Shown: positions 1 to 8,608, counted from the first letter of the stretch. The stretch is 64,000 nt of DNA from Sulfurimicrobium sp031426915 (GCA_031426915.1 JASJPB010000004.1:1-64000); one strand, 5' to 3'. The notes: generated from the sequence alone by a model not told the origin. Program-made: numbers and translations.

Positions 1-150
1 AAAAACTGCTGAGAAAAGCATCGCCAATCGTCTCTTCTCCATTCATAGCTTGGCTCATGCTTAATGGCGTCGTGGAGCAACCAGTTTGTCTTCGTTCGTG
101 CAAACGCTTTTCATAGCATGAAACAACACTGGTCAAACCACCACCAGCTT
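1..150. other. Left-edge sequence without a recognisable gene
   Basis: I see no convincing coding sequence, RNA gene or regulatory site here. Together with the repeat that follows, the first 509 bases carry no gene I can support. Confidence 0.5.
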
Positions 151-380
151 CCCCTTCTGCGCCGCTTCGGGTTGGCAGGCAAATTGGGGGCCGTCGGCTG
201 CGCCCTGTTCGAGTTCCGCGGCAGCTTGCGTTTTGTGCAAGCTGCTAGGGCGAGTTGCGCAGACGCCCAATCTGCCTGTCAACCCGAAGGAACCCGTAGG
301 GCGGCGAAGGGGGCGGCCTTTCTTTGGTTACTCTTCTTTGGCCGTTCAAAGAAAGTGACCCGCCGCCGGGCGGCCCCGGC
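151..380. repeat. Structured intergenic repeat (nested inverted repeats)
   Basis: Bases 164-200 and 260-290 are imperfect inverted copies; both carry the CTTCGGGTTG / CAACCCGAAG pair. They enclose a perfect 9-bp hairpin, GCAGCTTGC at 221-229 with GCAAGCTGC at 237-245. A second hairpin follows at 326-359, where TTCTTTG (334-340) pairs with CAAAGAA (347-353) across a 6-base loop and the stem is extended by GGTTAC/GTGACC. From memory, sequences resembling the 300-380 part recur between genes in many proteobacteria and are often mis-annotated as short hypothetical proteins. Whether the block works as DNA or as a transcribed RNA cannot be told from sequence alone. Confidence 0.6.
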
Positions 381-509
381 ACCTAAACATCATGTGCAAA
401 GCGCATTCAACGGATAACCCGTCATCACGCCAATCGACAAAGCGCGGAACACTCGATTTGACCATAGGCGCCATATCCGCCAGCTGTCATTGCGCGTATC
501 ATTTTGCCC

Positions 510-749
510 ATGAGTCCAACCGTATTTCGCGAAGGAGGCTTCCGTTTCTACTTCTTCTCACGGGAAGAACCGAGAATGCATGTCCATGTTCAAGCTCAGA
601 GCGGTGAAGCCAAATTTTGGCTTGAACCCACGATTGAGCTTGCCCAATACACCGGCCTTTCTCGGCACGAAATCAACGAAGCACTTCGCCTGGTTCAGGA
701 GCATGAAAATGACATCCGCAACGCTTGGCATCAACACTTCCCCGGTTGA
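510..749 (+). CDS. DUF4160 domain protein
   Basis: A protein of 79 residues beginning MSPTVFREGGFRFYFFS, with the aromatic-rich N-terminal pattern and HVHVQ segment typical of DUF4160. The ATG at 510 is preferred over an in-frame TTG at 504 because the family begins at this methionine. The 3' end overlaps the next gene, a DUF2442 protein, which is the usual partner of this family. The pair is small, overlapping and of unknown function. Comparison with toxin-antitoxin modules rests on gene layout only. Function unknown. Confidence 0.75.
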   Translation: MSPTVFREGGFRFYFFSREEPRMHVHVQAQSGEAKFWLEPTIELAQYTGLSRHEINEALRLVQEHENDIRNAWHQHFPG

Positions 750-999
750 GGTAACCAATATCTCTCAGCATGGCTTCTGGCTATTGTTGGAAGATGAGGA
801 GCTATTTCTGCCGTTCTCCGAATTCCCCTGGTTTCGGGATGTCGCCGTTGGCAAAATTCTTCATGTCGAACTGCCGTCCTCAAACCACCTCTATTGGCCC
901 GAACTGGATGTCGATTTGGCCGTTGAGTCGATTCGTAGTCCCGAGCGGTTTCCACTTGTCAGCCGAGTCGGCGCTTCTCAAGAAACGTCGCCTGAATGA
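709..999 (+). CDS. DUF2442 domain protein
   Basis: About 96 residues, starting MTSATLGINTSP and containing the DUF2442 pattern: a GFWLLLEDEELFLPF strand pair, then FPWFRD and a C-terminal YWPELDVDLAVESI segment. Two starts are possible, ATG at 703 and ATG at 709. The AGGA at 697-700 lies 8 bases before 709 and only 2 before 703, so 709 is chosen. It overlaps the DUF4160 gene by about 40 bases, which suggests translational coupling. The family is found in many bacteria next to DUF4160 and its biochemical role is not known to me. Confidence 0.75.
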   Translation: MTSATLGINTSPVEVTNISQHGFWLLLEDEELFLPFSEFPWFRDVAVGKILHVELPSSNHLYWPELDVDLAVESIRSPERFPLVSRVGASQETSPE

Positions 1000-1050
1000 C
1001 GGATTTGGCATAAGCGCACCGGGAAAAGACCTCGTCTCCCGGAGCGCGCT

Positions 1051-1079
1051 TTATCATTCCCCCCCGGAGTGCGTATAAT
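1051..1079 (+). promoter_or_regulatory. Predicted sigma-70 promoter of ribF
   Basis: TTATCA at 1051-1056 (four of six match TTGACA), a 17-base spacer, then a perfect TATAAT at 1074-1079. The ribF start codon is 23 bases beyond the -10 box, so the leader would be about 16 bases. That leaves no room for an FMN riboswitch. Confidence 0.6.
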
Positions 1080-1101
1080 TCCACCTTTTGTTTAGCCGAC
1101 T

Positions 1102-2055
1102 ATGCTGATTTTTCGAGGTATTCCCGCTCTCGCCGAAACGCCCATTGCGCTCACCATCGGCAATTTCGACGGCGTTCATCTGGGCCATCAAGCCATGCTG
1201 CAACGCATGGAGGAAGCTGCCAGGAAGCGCGGCCTGCCGGCCTGCGTGATGACGTTCGAGCCGCATCCGCGCGAGTTCTTCACCCCGGACCAGGCCCCCA
1301 CCCGCCTCACCAGCCTGCGCGAGAAGCTGGAGCTGTTCGAGCAATACGGCGTGGAGCGGGTTTTCATCTGCCGCTTCAATCAGCAATTTGCCCGCACCCA
1401 CGCCGATGACTTCGCGGCCGACATCCTGCAACGTCGCCTGCAAACGAAATGGATGCTGATCGGCGATGATTTCCGCTTCGGCGCCAAACGCGCCGGCGAT
1501 TTTGCCTTGCTGCAAGAGGCTGGCGCCAAACTGGGCGTGGAAGTCGAGGAAATGCACAGCGTCACCGAAGCCGAGCTGCGCGTCTCCAGCACCGCCGTGC
1601 GTGAGGCGCTGGCGGGTGGCAACCTGGATCTGGCAGCCAGGCTGCTGGGCCGCCCCTACAGCATCAGCGGGCGCGTGGAGCACGGCGAAAGCCTGGGTCA
1701 CAAGATCGGCTTCCCAACCGCCAACATCCAGCTCAAGCACAACCGCCCGCCCCTGTGGGGCATTTTCGCGGTCGAGGTGGAGGGTTTGGGCGACAAACCC
1801 CTGCAGGGTGCGGCCAGCCTGGGCGTGCGCCCGACGGTGATGAACAACGGCTTGCCGACACTCGAAGTGCATCTGTTCAACTTCGACCGGCAGATTTACA
1901 ACCGGCATGTGCGGGTGGATTTCCTGCACAAGTTGCGCGACGAAATGAAATTCCCCGATCTGCAAACGCTGACGGCGCAGATCGCGGCGGATGTGGACAA
2001 CGCGAAGAAATTCTTTGCAAACTCAACCGCAAAGGCGCAAAGGCGCGAAGATTGA
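1102..2055 (+). CDS. ribF: Bifunctional riboflavin kinase / FAD synthetase
   Basis: 317 residues. Phosphorylates riboflavin to FMN and adenylylates FMN to FAD in the cytoplasm. The N-terminal nucleotidyltransferase domain shows the TIGNFDGVHLGHQ signature near residue 15 and the STAVREAL segment near residue 160. The C-terminal flavokinase domain carries GFPTANIQL near residue 200. The length is normal for the family. The last residues (TAKAQRRED) are odd: they are encoded by the left arm (2025-2050) of an inverted-repeat element, so an insertion appears to have replaced or extended the original C-terminus. A sigma-70 promoter lies just upstream. Confidence 0.95.
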   Translation: MLIFRGIPALAETPIALTIGNFDGVHLGHQAMLQRMEEAARKRGLPACVMTFEPHPREFFTPDQAPTRLTSLREKLELFEQYGVERVFICRFNQQFARTHADDFAADILQRRLQTKWMLIGDDFRFGAKRAGDFALLQEAGAKLGVEVEEMHSVTEAELRVSSTAVREALAGGNLDLAARLLGRPYSISGRVEHGESLGHKIGFPTANIQLKHNRPPLWGIFAVEVEGLGDKPLQGAASLGVRPTVMNNGLPTLEVHLFNFDRQIYNRHVRVDFLHKLRDEMKFPDLQTLTAQIAADVDNAKKFFANSTAKAQRRED

Positions 2056-2487
2056 ATAAAACAGACGAGTTAGCGACTGATGCACTGAATCAAATAAGCA
2101 ATGTTGTTATCGGTGCTGCCATTGAGGTTCACCGCGCCTTGGGGCCAGGCTTGTTGGAATCAGCATATGAGGAATGTCTGGCTTGGGAGTTGCAGCAAAA
2201 GGGGTTGGCAGTACAGAGGCAAATAAGTATTCCGATCCGATATAAGGCACTACATATTGAAAATGCTTAATGGGCGGATCTACTGGTACAGAATGAGTTA
2301 ATTATCGAGCTTAAATCAATCGATGCTTTTCAACCGATTCATACGGCTCAACTGCTGACTTATTTGAAATTATTGGATATTCGTTTGGGCTTGTTGCTCA
2401 ATTTTAAAGTAGCGCAGATGCGCAGCGGCATCAAACGAATTGTTAACAACTTTTAGTTTTTCTTTGCGCCTTCGCGCCTTTGCGGTT
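2025..2487. mobile_element. GxxExxY cassette bounded by 26-bp inverted arms
   Basis: The left arm is 2025-2050 and the right arm 2462-2487. Both reduce to an AACCGCAAAGGCGC core followed by a second, similar block; read in inverse orientation they differ only where AAAG and GAAG are exchanged. Between them lies one broken GxxExxY gene and little else. The arms touch the end of ribF and the start of ileS. Related paired arms without a gene occur at 46464-46535 and 49452-49514. No transposase is present, so mobility is inferred from layout. Confidence 0.6.
2052..2456 (+). pseudogene. GxxExxY family protein, interrupted by an in-frame stop
   Basis: The reading frame begins at TTG 2052, overlapping the ribF stop, and encodes the family signature GLLESAY (G-x-x-E-x-x-Y) about 40 residues in. 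A TAA at 2268-2270 interrupts it. The frame continues without a shift to TAG at 2454-2456 and encodes WADLLV, then IIELKS, then QLLTYLKLLDIRLGLLLNF. Family members normally read YRADLLV here, so the tyrosine codon has become TAA and the arginine codon TGG. The stop separates the signature from the D-ExK residues expected of the PD-(D/E)xK-like fold of this family. The family's function is not established. Confidence 0.85.
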
Positions 2488-2496
2488 TAAAACACT

Positions 2497-5265
2497 ATGG
2501 CTGATTACAAAGACACCCTGAACCTGCCCGACACGCCCTTTCCGATGCGCGGCGACCTCGCCAAGCGCGAACCGGCCTGGGTCAAAGCGTGGCAGGAAAA
2601 GAAGCTCTACCAGCGCATCCGCGCGGCCAGCGCGGGACGCCCCAAGTTCATCCTGCACGACGGCCCGCCCTATGCCAACGGCGACATCCACATCGGCCAC
2701 GCGGTCAACAAGATCCTCAAGGACATTATCGTCAGGAGCAAGACCCTGGCCGGTTTCGACGCGCCCTACGTGCCGGGCTGGGACTGCCACGGTTTGCCGA
2801 TCGAGTTGCAGGTGGAGAAGCAGCACGGCAAGGAGATTCCAGCCTCCCGTTTCCGCGAGCTGTGCCGCGAATATGCCCAGTCGCAGATCGAGCGCCAGAA
2901 GGCCGATTTCATTCGCCTCGGCGTGCTGGGCGAGTGGGACGATCCCTACCGCACCATGGACTTCAAGTTCGAGGCCGACATCATGCGCACGCTGGGGCGC
3001 ATCCATGCCAACGGCTATCTCTACCAGGGGCAGAAGCCGGTGCACTGGTGCGTAGACTGCGGTTCGGCGCTGGCTGAAGCCGAGGTGGAGTACGAGGACA
3101 AGACATCGCCCGCCATCGACGTGGCCTTTGCGGTGAAAGATGTCGCCGCGCTGGCCCGGGCGCTCGGCATGAAAGCGCCGTCGCAGCCGGTCTACGCGGT
3201 GATCTGGACCACTACGCCGTGGACGCTGCCCGCCAACCAGGCGGTTTCGGTGCATCCTGAATTCGACTACGACCTGATCCAGACGCCGAAAGGCATCCTG
3301 ATCCTGGCGCACGACCTGGCCGAAGCCTGCATCCAGCGCTACGGTTTCGAGGCGGTGGAAGTGGTGGCGATGGTCAAGGGTGCCGCGCTGGAGCATGTGC
3401 AATTGCAGCACCCTTTCTACGAGCGCATCGTGCCCATCATCTGCGGCGAGCACGTGACGCTGGACACCGGCACCGGGCTGGTCCACACCGCGCCGGCCCA
3501 CGGCCAGGACGACTATGTCATCGGCAGCAAGTACAAGCTGGCGGTGGATTGCCCGGTGGGCGACGACGGCAAATTTTTCGAGCGCACCCCGCTGGTGGGC
3601 GGCCAGTCCATCTGGGCGGCAAATAAAACAGTTTTGGAAATCCTCAACACCAACGGCATGCTGCTCAAGGACGAGAAGCTGCTGCACAGCTATCCCCATT
3701 GCTGGCGCCACAAGACACCGATCATTTTCCGCGCCACGCATCAGTGGTTCATCGGCATGGAAGCGAGCGGCGAACATGCCAGCCTGCGTCAGGCCGCGCT
3801 GAAAGCGGTCGAGGACACCGAGTTTTTCCCTTCATGGGGACGCGCCCGTCTCGAAGCCATGATCAAGAACCGCCCCGACTGGTGCGTATCGCGCCAGCGC
3901 AACTGGGGCGTGCCGATGCCGCTGTTCGTGCACAAGGAATCGGGCGAACTGCACCCGCGCACCCAGGAACTGCTGGAGCAGGTGGCGCAACGCGTGGAAC
4001 AGCAGGGCATTGAAGCCTGGTTCAGTCTCGATGCTGCCGAATTGCTGGGTGACGATGCCACTACCTACAAGAAGGTGAGCGACACGCTCGACGTGTGGTT
4101 CGATTCCGGCTCGAGCCATGCCTGCGTGCTAAAGCGGCGCGACTATCTGGCCCATCCCGCCGATCTGTATCTGGAAGGCTCGGACCAGCACCGCGGCTGG
4201 TTCCAGTCGAGCCTGCTCACCGGCTGCGCCACCGATGGTCATGCCCCCTACAAGGCGCTGCTCACCCATGGTTTCGTGGTCGATGCCAAGGGTCACAAGA
4301 TGAGCAAATCCAAGGGCAACGTGGTCGCGCCGCAAAAGGTGATGGATAGCCTGGGCGCCGACATCCTGCGCCTGTGGGTGGCCTCCACCGACTATTCGGG
4401 CGAGCTGACCATCTCCGACGAGATTCTCAAGCGCGTCACCGAAAGCTACCGCCGCATCCGCAACACGCTGCGTTTCCTGCTCGCCAACCTGGCGGATTAC
4501 GACCCGGCGCAGCACGCGCTGCCGGTGGAACAATGGCTGGAAATCGACCGCTACGCGCTGGCCCTGACCCAGGGCTTCCAGCAGGAAGTCTCGGCGGACT
4601 ACGGGCGCTATGAATTTCACCTGGTAGCGCAGAAAGTCACTTCGTTCTGCTCGGAAGACCTGGGCGGTTTCTACCTCGACATCCTCAAGGACCGCCTGTA
4701 CACCGCCGGCAAGGATTCCAGCGCACGCCGCTCGGCCCAGAACGGGCTGTATCACATCACCCACAGCCTGTTGCGCCTGATGGCGCCGGTCCTCAGTTTC
4801 ACCTCGGAAGAAGCATGGCAGGCCTTGACCGGAAAGAACGACGAGAGCGTGTTCTTCCACACCTGGCACACCTTCCCGGCGGTGGAACAGGCTGGAGATT
4901 TGCTGGCGAAATGGCAGCAGATCCGCGACCTGCGCGCCCGCGTCACCAGGGAACTGGAAGCGGTGCGGGTATCCGGCGCCATCGGCTCCTCGCTCGCGGC
5001 GGAAGTCGAAGTCCAGGTCGGCGGCGAATTGTTCCAGTTATTGCAGACCCTGGGCGACGACTTGCGCTTCGTGCTGATCACCTCCCAGGCGAAGCTGCTG
5101 CAAGGCCCCGAGGAAAAAATAACGACCTCCCCCAGCCCGCACCAGAAATGCGAGCGCTGCTGGCATTACCGTTCCGAGGTAGGCGGCAACGCGGAACATC
5201 CAACCCTGTGCGGGCGTTGCGCATCCAACCTGTTCGGCAACGGCGAGGCGCGTTCCCATGCGTGA
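2497..5265 (+). CDS. ileS: Isoleucyl-tRNA synthetase
   Basis: 922 residues, a usual length for bacterial IleRS. Charges tRNA-Ile in the cytoplasm. The class I HIGH motif appears as PYANGDIHIGHA near residue 60, the editing domain occupies the middle third, and the KMSKS loop is GHKMSKSKGN near residue 604. A C-terminal zinc-binding segment has the CERCW...LCGRC cysteine pairs. The ATG at 2497 follows directly on the right arm of the inverted-repeat element, so part of its original leader may have been replaced. The 3' end overlaps lspA by 8 bases in the common ileS-lspA arrangement. Confidence 0.97.
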   Translation: MADYKDTLNLPDTPFPMRGDLAKREPAWVKAWQEKKLYQRIRAASAGRPKFILHDGPPYANGDIHIGHAVNKILKDIIVRSKTLAGFDAPYVPGWDCHGLPIELQVEKQHGKEIPASRFRELCREYAQSQIERQKADFIRLGVLGEWDDPYRTMDFKFEADIMRTLGRIHANGYLYQGQKPVHWCVDCGSALAEAEVEYEDKTSPAIDVAFAVKDVAALARALGMKAPSQPVYAVIWTTTPWTLPANQAVSVHPEFDYDLIQTPKGILILAHDLAEACIQRYGFEAVEVVAMVKGAALEHVQLQHPFYERIVPIICGEHVTLDTGTGLVHTAPAHGQDDYVIGSKYKLAVDCPVGDDGKFFERTPLVGGQSIWAANKTVLEILNTNGMLLKDEKLLHSYPHCWRHKTPIIFRATHQWFIGMEASGEHASLRQAALKAVEDTEFFPSWGRARLEAMIKNRPDWCVSRQRNWGVPMPLFVHKESGELHPRTQELLEQVAQRVEQQGIEAWFSLDAAELLGDDATTYKKVSDTLDVWFDSGSSHACVLKRRDYLAHPADLYLEGSDQHRGWFQSSLLTGCATDGHAPYKALLTHGFVVDAKGHKMSKSKGNVVAPQKVMDSLGADILRLWVASTDYSGELTISDEILKRVTESYRRIRNTLRFLLANLADYDPAQHALPVEQWLEIDRYALALTQGFQQEVSADYGRYEFHLVAQKVTSFCSEDLGGFYLDILKDRLYTAGKDSSARRSAQNGLYHITHSLLRLMAPVLSFTSEEAWQALTGKNDESVFFHTWHTFPAVEQAGDLLAKWQQIRDLRARVTRELEAVRVSGAIGSSLAAEVEVQVGGELFQLLQTLGDDLRFVLITSQAKLLQGPEEKITTSPSPHQKCERCWHYRSEVGGNAEHPTLCGRCASNLFGNGEARSHA

Positions 5266-5734
5266 CTGGCGCATGTGGCTGCTGCCCAGCATGGCGGTGA
5301 TCGTGCTCGACCAGCTCAGCAAGCACTGGATCGTGCAGGTGCTCAGCTTCGCCGAATCGCGCCCCGTCACCGATTTTTTCAACCTGGCGCTGGCCCACAA
5401 CACCGGCGCCGCCTTCAGCTTCCTGGCCGAGGCCGGCGGCTGGCAACGCCTGTTCTTCATCGTGGTGGCAGTGGTGGCCTCGGCCGTGATGCTGTATCTG
5501 CTGCGCAAGCATGGCCGTGAAGTGCTGTTCAGCATGGCACTCAGCCTGGTGCTGGGCGGCGCGTTGGGCAATCTGATCGACCGCATCCGCTGGGGCTACG
5601 TGGTGGATTTCCTCGATTTCTATTACGGCAGCTACCACTGGCCTGCCTTCAACGTGGCCGACATGGCCATCACCGGCGGGGTGATTCTGCTGGTATGGGA
5701 CAGTTTCCGCAAACCCGAGGCCCGTAAATCATGA
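5258..5734 (+). CDS. lspA: Lipoprotein signal peptidase II
   Basis: 158 residues, inner-membrane aspartyl protease that removes signal peptides from diacylated prolipoproteins. Four hydrophobic segments are visible. The family motifs NLIDRIRWGYVVDFLDF and FNVADMAIT carry the two catalytic aspartates. It overlaps ileS by 8 bases and the next gene by 4, which indicates translational coupling. Likely clients in this window include Pal (56 kb), which has a clear lipobox. Confidence 0.96.
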   Translation: MRDWRMWLLPSMAVIVLDQLSKHWIVQVLSFAESRPVTDFFNLALAHNTGAAFSFLAEAGGWQRLFFIVVAVVASAVMLYLLRKHGREVLFSMALSLVLGGALGNLIDRIRWGYVVDFLDFYYGSYHWPAFNVADMAITGGVILLVWDSFRKPEARKS

Positions 5735-6168
5735 CCCGTACCGCGCTATGGGGCGACAGGATCGCCCTGCATTATCGCCTCACCTCCGCGGACGGTGACG
5801 CAGAAGCCGCCAGCACTTTCGACGACGAACCCATCATCCTCACGCTGGGAGGGGGAGAAATCGATGCCAAGCTGGAAGCCTGCCTGATCGACCTCGAAAT
5901 CGGACGGCGTTACGTGTTCAATCTGCAACCTGAAGATGCTTTCGGCCTTCACGATCCGGAGCAGGTCATGGAAGTTCCACTCGATGCGTTCGATGATGAG
6001 GAGCTTGAAATCGGCAGTCTGGTCGAATTCACGCTACCTGACGGACAAACTCTGGCCGGGCAGATCAAAAACGCCAACAAGGATTTTGCTACGGTGGATT
6101 TCAACCACCCGTTGAGCGGCTGCCCGGTGAGCTTCGATGTGAAAATTATCGAGATACTGGAACCGTGA
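5731..6168 (+). CDS. fkpB: FKBP-type peptidyl-prolyl isomerase (SlpA/FkpB family)
   Basis: 145 residues with no signal peptide, so cytoplasmic. The FKBP half-domains are split by an inserted-flap region (LEIGRRYVFNLQPEDAFGLHDP), as in the SlyD/SlpA class. It lacks the histidine-rich tail of SlyD. The gene sits between lspA and ispH with 4-base overlaps on both sides, the classical position of fkpB in beta- and gammaproteobacteria. It is expected to assist folding by prolyl isomerisation; no specific client can be read from the sequence. Confidence 0.92.
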   Translation: MTRTALWGDRIALHYRLTSADGDAEAASTFDDEPIILTLGGGEIDAKLEACLIDLEIGRRYVFNLQPEDAFGLHDPEQVMEVPLDAFDDEELEIGSLVEFTLPDGQTLAGQIKNANKDFATVDFNHPLSGCPVSFDVKIIEILEP

Positions 6169-7109
6169 TGAACGTGCTGCTCGCCAATCCGCGCGGCTTC
6201 TGCGCCGGCGTGGACCGTGCCATCGCCATCGTGGAGCGTGCGCTGGAGCGTTTCGGCGCCCCCATTTACGTGCGTCACGAAGTGGTGCACAACAAGTTCG
6301 TGGTGGACGGCCTGCGCGCCAAAGGTGCCATTTTCATCGAGGACCTGAGCGAAGTCCCACCCGGCAGCACCCTGATTTTCAGCGCCCACGGTGTATCCCA
6401 GGCCGTGCGCCAGGAAGCGGAAGCCCGTGGCCTGCGTGTATTCGACGCCACCTGCCCGCTGGTCACCAAGGTCCATATCGAAGTCGCCAAAATGCGCGCC
6501 CAGGGCAGGGAAATCGTCATGATCGGCCACCGGGGCCACCCCGAGGTGGAAGGCACGATGGGTCAGACAGAAGGCGGGATGTACTTGGTGGAAACCCCGC
6601 AGGATGTCGCCCTACTGGCGGTAAAAGACTCCGACAACCTGTCCTATGTTACCCAGACCACGCTTTCCATGGACGATGCGGGCAGGGTCGTGGCTGCGCT
6701 GAAACAACGCTTCCCCGCCATCACCGGACCCAAAAAGGACGACATCTGCTACGCCACCCAGAACCGCCAGGATGCCGTCAAGGTGCTGGCCGACCAGTGC
6801 GACCTGGTGATCGTGGTCGGCTCGCCCAACAGCTCCAACTCCAACCGCCTGCGCGAAGTGGCGCAAAACCACGGCGCCGCTGCCTACATGGTGGACAATG
6901 CCAGCCAGCTCGATGCCGCATGGCTGCAAGGCAAGAAAAAAGTCGGCGTCACGGCAGGCGCATCCGCACCCGAAGTGCTGGTCAGGGAAGTCGCGGCGAA
7001 ACTGCGCGAACTTGGCGCGGACCAGGTTCAGGAACTGGCCGGAGTGGAGGAGAAGGTGACTTTTCCGCTCCCCAAGGCATTGTCGCTTGACGGGAGCAGC
7101 GATGCATAG
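6165..7109 (+). CDS. ispH: 4-hydroxy-3-methylbut-2-enyl diphosphate reductase
   Basis: 314 residues. Last step of the non-mevalonate isoprenoid pathway, giving IPP and DMAPP; a [4Fe-4S] enzyme. The three cluster cysteines are in NPRGFCAGVDRAI (about C13), FDATCPLVTKVH (about C97) and DDICYATQNRQ (about C197). The SPNSSNSNRL segment that binds the diphosphate is present. It overlaps fkpB by 4 bases and the following lytic transglycosylase gene by 8. The length and start are typical. Confidence 0.97.
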   Translation: MMNVLLANPRGFCAGVDRAIAIVERALERFGAPIYVRHEVVHNKFVVDGLRAKGAIFIEDLSEVPPGSTLIFSAHGVSQAVRQEAEARGLRVFDATCPLVTKVHIEVAKMRAQGREIVMIGHRGHPEVEGTMGQTEGGMYLVETPQDVALLAVKDSDNLSYVTQTTLSMDDAGRVVAALKQRFPAITGPKKDDICYATQNRQDAVKVLADQCDLVIVVGSPNSSNSNRLREVAQNHGAAAYMVDNASQLDAAWLQGKKKVGVTAGASAPEVLVREVAAKLRELGADQVQELAGVEEKVTFPLPKALSLDGSSDA

Positions 7110-7743
7110 CGAGCATCCGGCCCGCACCGCCGTGATCCGGCCCATGGGCATCGCGCTGCTTGCATGGCTCGCACTGGCGCCCTTTTCCGCTGCACAGGCG
7201 GACATTTATACCTATGTCGATGCCAGGGGCGTCACCCACTTCAGCAATGTGCCGGACAACAAACATTACAGGCTGATTGCGGAGACCCGGCGCGATGGCG
7301 GCGGCGCCTCACCCTTGGCGCGATCGGGACAAACCATGGTGGCAGACAGAAAACGCTTTGCCCCGCTGGTGGAGGAAAGTGCGCGCGCTTACCAGGTAGA
7401 CCCGGCCTTGCTGCATGCGGTCATCACGGCAGAATCCGGTTACAACCCCAGGGCCGTTTCCAGCAAGGGCGCGGCGGGACTGATGCAGCTCATGCCCGAC
7501 ACCGCCAGGCGCTACGGCGTGGAAAACAGCTTCGACCCGGCCCAGAATATCCGGGGCGGAACGCAATATCTGCGTGATTTGCTGCAAATGTTCGGCAACA
7601 ATATGGAGCTGGCCGTGGCCGCCTACAATGCCGGAGAAAAAGCCGTGGCCAACCATGGCAACCGCATCCCGCCCTATCGCGAGACCCTGGCCTACGTGCC
7701 CAAGGTCATGAAACTGCACAAGAAATACCAGTCCATCCTATAG
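7102..7743 (+). CDS. Lytic transglycosylase with N-terminal DUF4124
   Basis: 213 residues. An N-terminal hydrophobic segment ending near SAAQA looks like a Sec signal peptide. DUF4124 follows (DIYTYVDARGVTHFSNVPDN), then an SLT domain with ITAESGYNPRAVSSKGAAGLMQLMP, whose glutamate is the expected catalytic acid, and VAAYNAGEKAV near the C-terminus. It should cleave peptidoglycan glycan strands in the periplasm. The ATG at 7102 is chosen over an in-frame TTG at 7087 because GGGAG lies just upstream. It overlaps ispH by 8 bases and ends the five-gene run that begins with ileS. Confidence 0.9.
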   Translation: MHSEHPARTAVIRPMGIALLAWLALAPFSAAQADIYTYVDARGVTHFSNVPDNKHYRLIAETRRDGGGASPLARSGQTMVADRKRFAPLVEESARAYQVDPALLHAVITAESGYNPRAVSSKGAAGLMQLMPDTARRYGVENSFDPAQNIRGGTQYLRDLLQMFGNNMELAVAAYNAGEKAVANHGNRIPPYRETLAYVPKVMKLHKKYQSIL

Positions 7744-7829
7744 CAGTCTCGGAACCGTAACCGGGACGTCACATTCCCGTCATCCCTCGCATTTATCGTT
7801 TCCTCACCGACACAAGGAGAGAAAACGAA

Positions 7830-8597
7830 ATGTTGCTGAGCCAACACCCCCAGGCGACGGTGCGTCGCGAACCCAAACTATTCAGCTGTTTCGCCCAGAA
7901 CGAAGCCGACATCGAAGAAGCCCAGCGCCTGCGCTACAAGGTGTTTGCCGAAGAAATGGGCGCGCGTCTTTCCACCCGCAAAGCCGGCGTGGATCAGGAC
8001 ATGTTCGACCCTTATTGCGACCATCTGCTGATTCGCGATGGCGACACCAACGAAGTGGTCGGCACTTACCGCATCCTGAGCCCGGAGAAAGCCAAGAAAA
8101 TCGGCGGCTATTATTCCCAGAGCGAGTTCGACCTTACCCGGCTCGCGCAGTTGAGCAACCGCATGGTGGAAGTGGGGCGCTCCTGCGTGCATCCGGATTA
8201 CCGCAGCGGCGCGGTGATCACCCTGCTGTGGGCGGGTCTGGCGGAATACATGGCGCGCGGCGCTTACGACTATCTCATCGGCTGCGCCAGCATCAGCATG
8301 GGAGATGGCGGCCACGCCGCCGCCAGCCTTTATGAGCGGCTCAAGGTTGACCATATGAGTCCGGTGGAATGGCGGGTATTTCCCCGTTACCCGCTGCCGC
8401 TGGAAGCCCTCAACCGGGAACTGAACCCGCCCCTGCCACCGCTGATCAAGGGCTACCTGCGTCTGGGCGCCTGCATCTGCGGCGATCCGGCCTGGGACCC
8501 GGATTTCAACACCGCCGATCTGCTGGTGCTGTTGCCGCTGGCGCACCTCAGCCGGCGCCATGCGCGCCACTTCATGGGGAGGAAACAAAGCGACTGA
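7830..8597 (+). CDS. olsB: OlsB-type acyl-ACP N-acyltransferase
   Basis: 255 residues, GNAT superfamily. The N-terminal EAQRLRYKVFAEEMGA segment and the central DPYCDHLLIRD and VGRSCVHPDYRSG segments match the ornithine-acyl[ACP] N-acyltransferase family, which makes lyso-ornithine lipid from ornithine and 3-hydroxyacyl-ACP. The second-step O-acyltransferase OlsA is not adjacent. AAGGAGAG lies at a good distance before the ATG. The gene stands alone, with a perfect hairpin after it. Substrate choice is inferred from the family; the related hemolysin-like GNAT proteins are the main alternative. Confidence 0.78.
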   Translation: MLLSQHPQATVRREPKLFSCFAQNEADIEEAQRLRYKVFAEEMGARLSTRKAGVDQDMFDPYCDHLLIRDGDTNEVVGTYRILSPEKAKKIGGYYSQSEFDLTRLAQLSNRMVEVGRSCVHPDYRSGAVITLLWAGLAEYMARGAYDYLIGCASISMGDGGHAAASLYERLKVDHMSPVEWRVFPRYPLPLEALNRELNPPLPPLIKGYLRLGACICGDPAWDPDFNTADLLVLLPLAHLSRRHARHFMGRKQSD

Positions 8598-8608
8598 GGT
8601 AAGTCAAT

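Noticed and set aside
64..417. Open frame of 117 residues at the left end
   Set aside because: It runs through nested hairpins of a structured repeat, its composition is unlike a folded protein, and the segment around FLWLLFF resembles well-known spurious translations of such repeats.
1051..1101. FMN riboswitch upstream of ribF
   Set aside because: The predicted leader is only about 16 bases, and the conserved RFN element sequence is absent.
2443..3777. Minus-strand open frame of 444 residues opposite ileS
   Set aside because: Antisense of conserved synthetase sequence, with no domain pattern.
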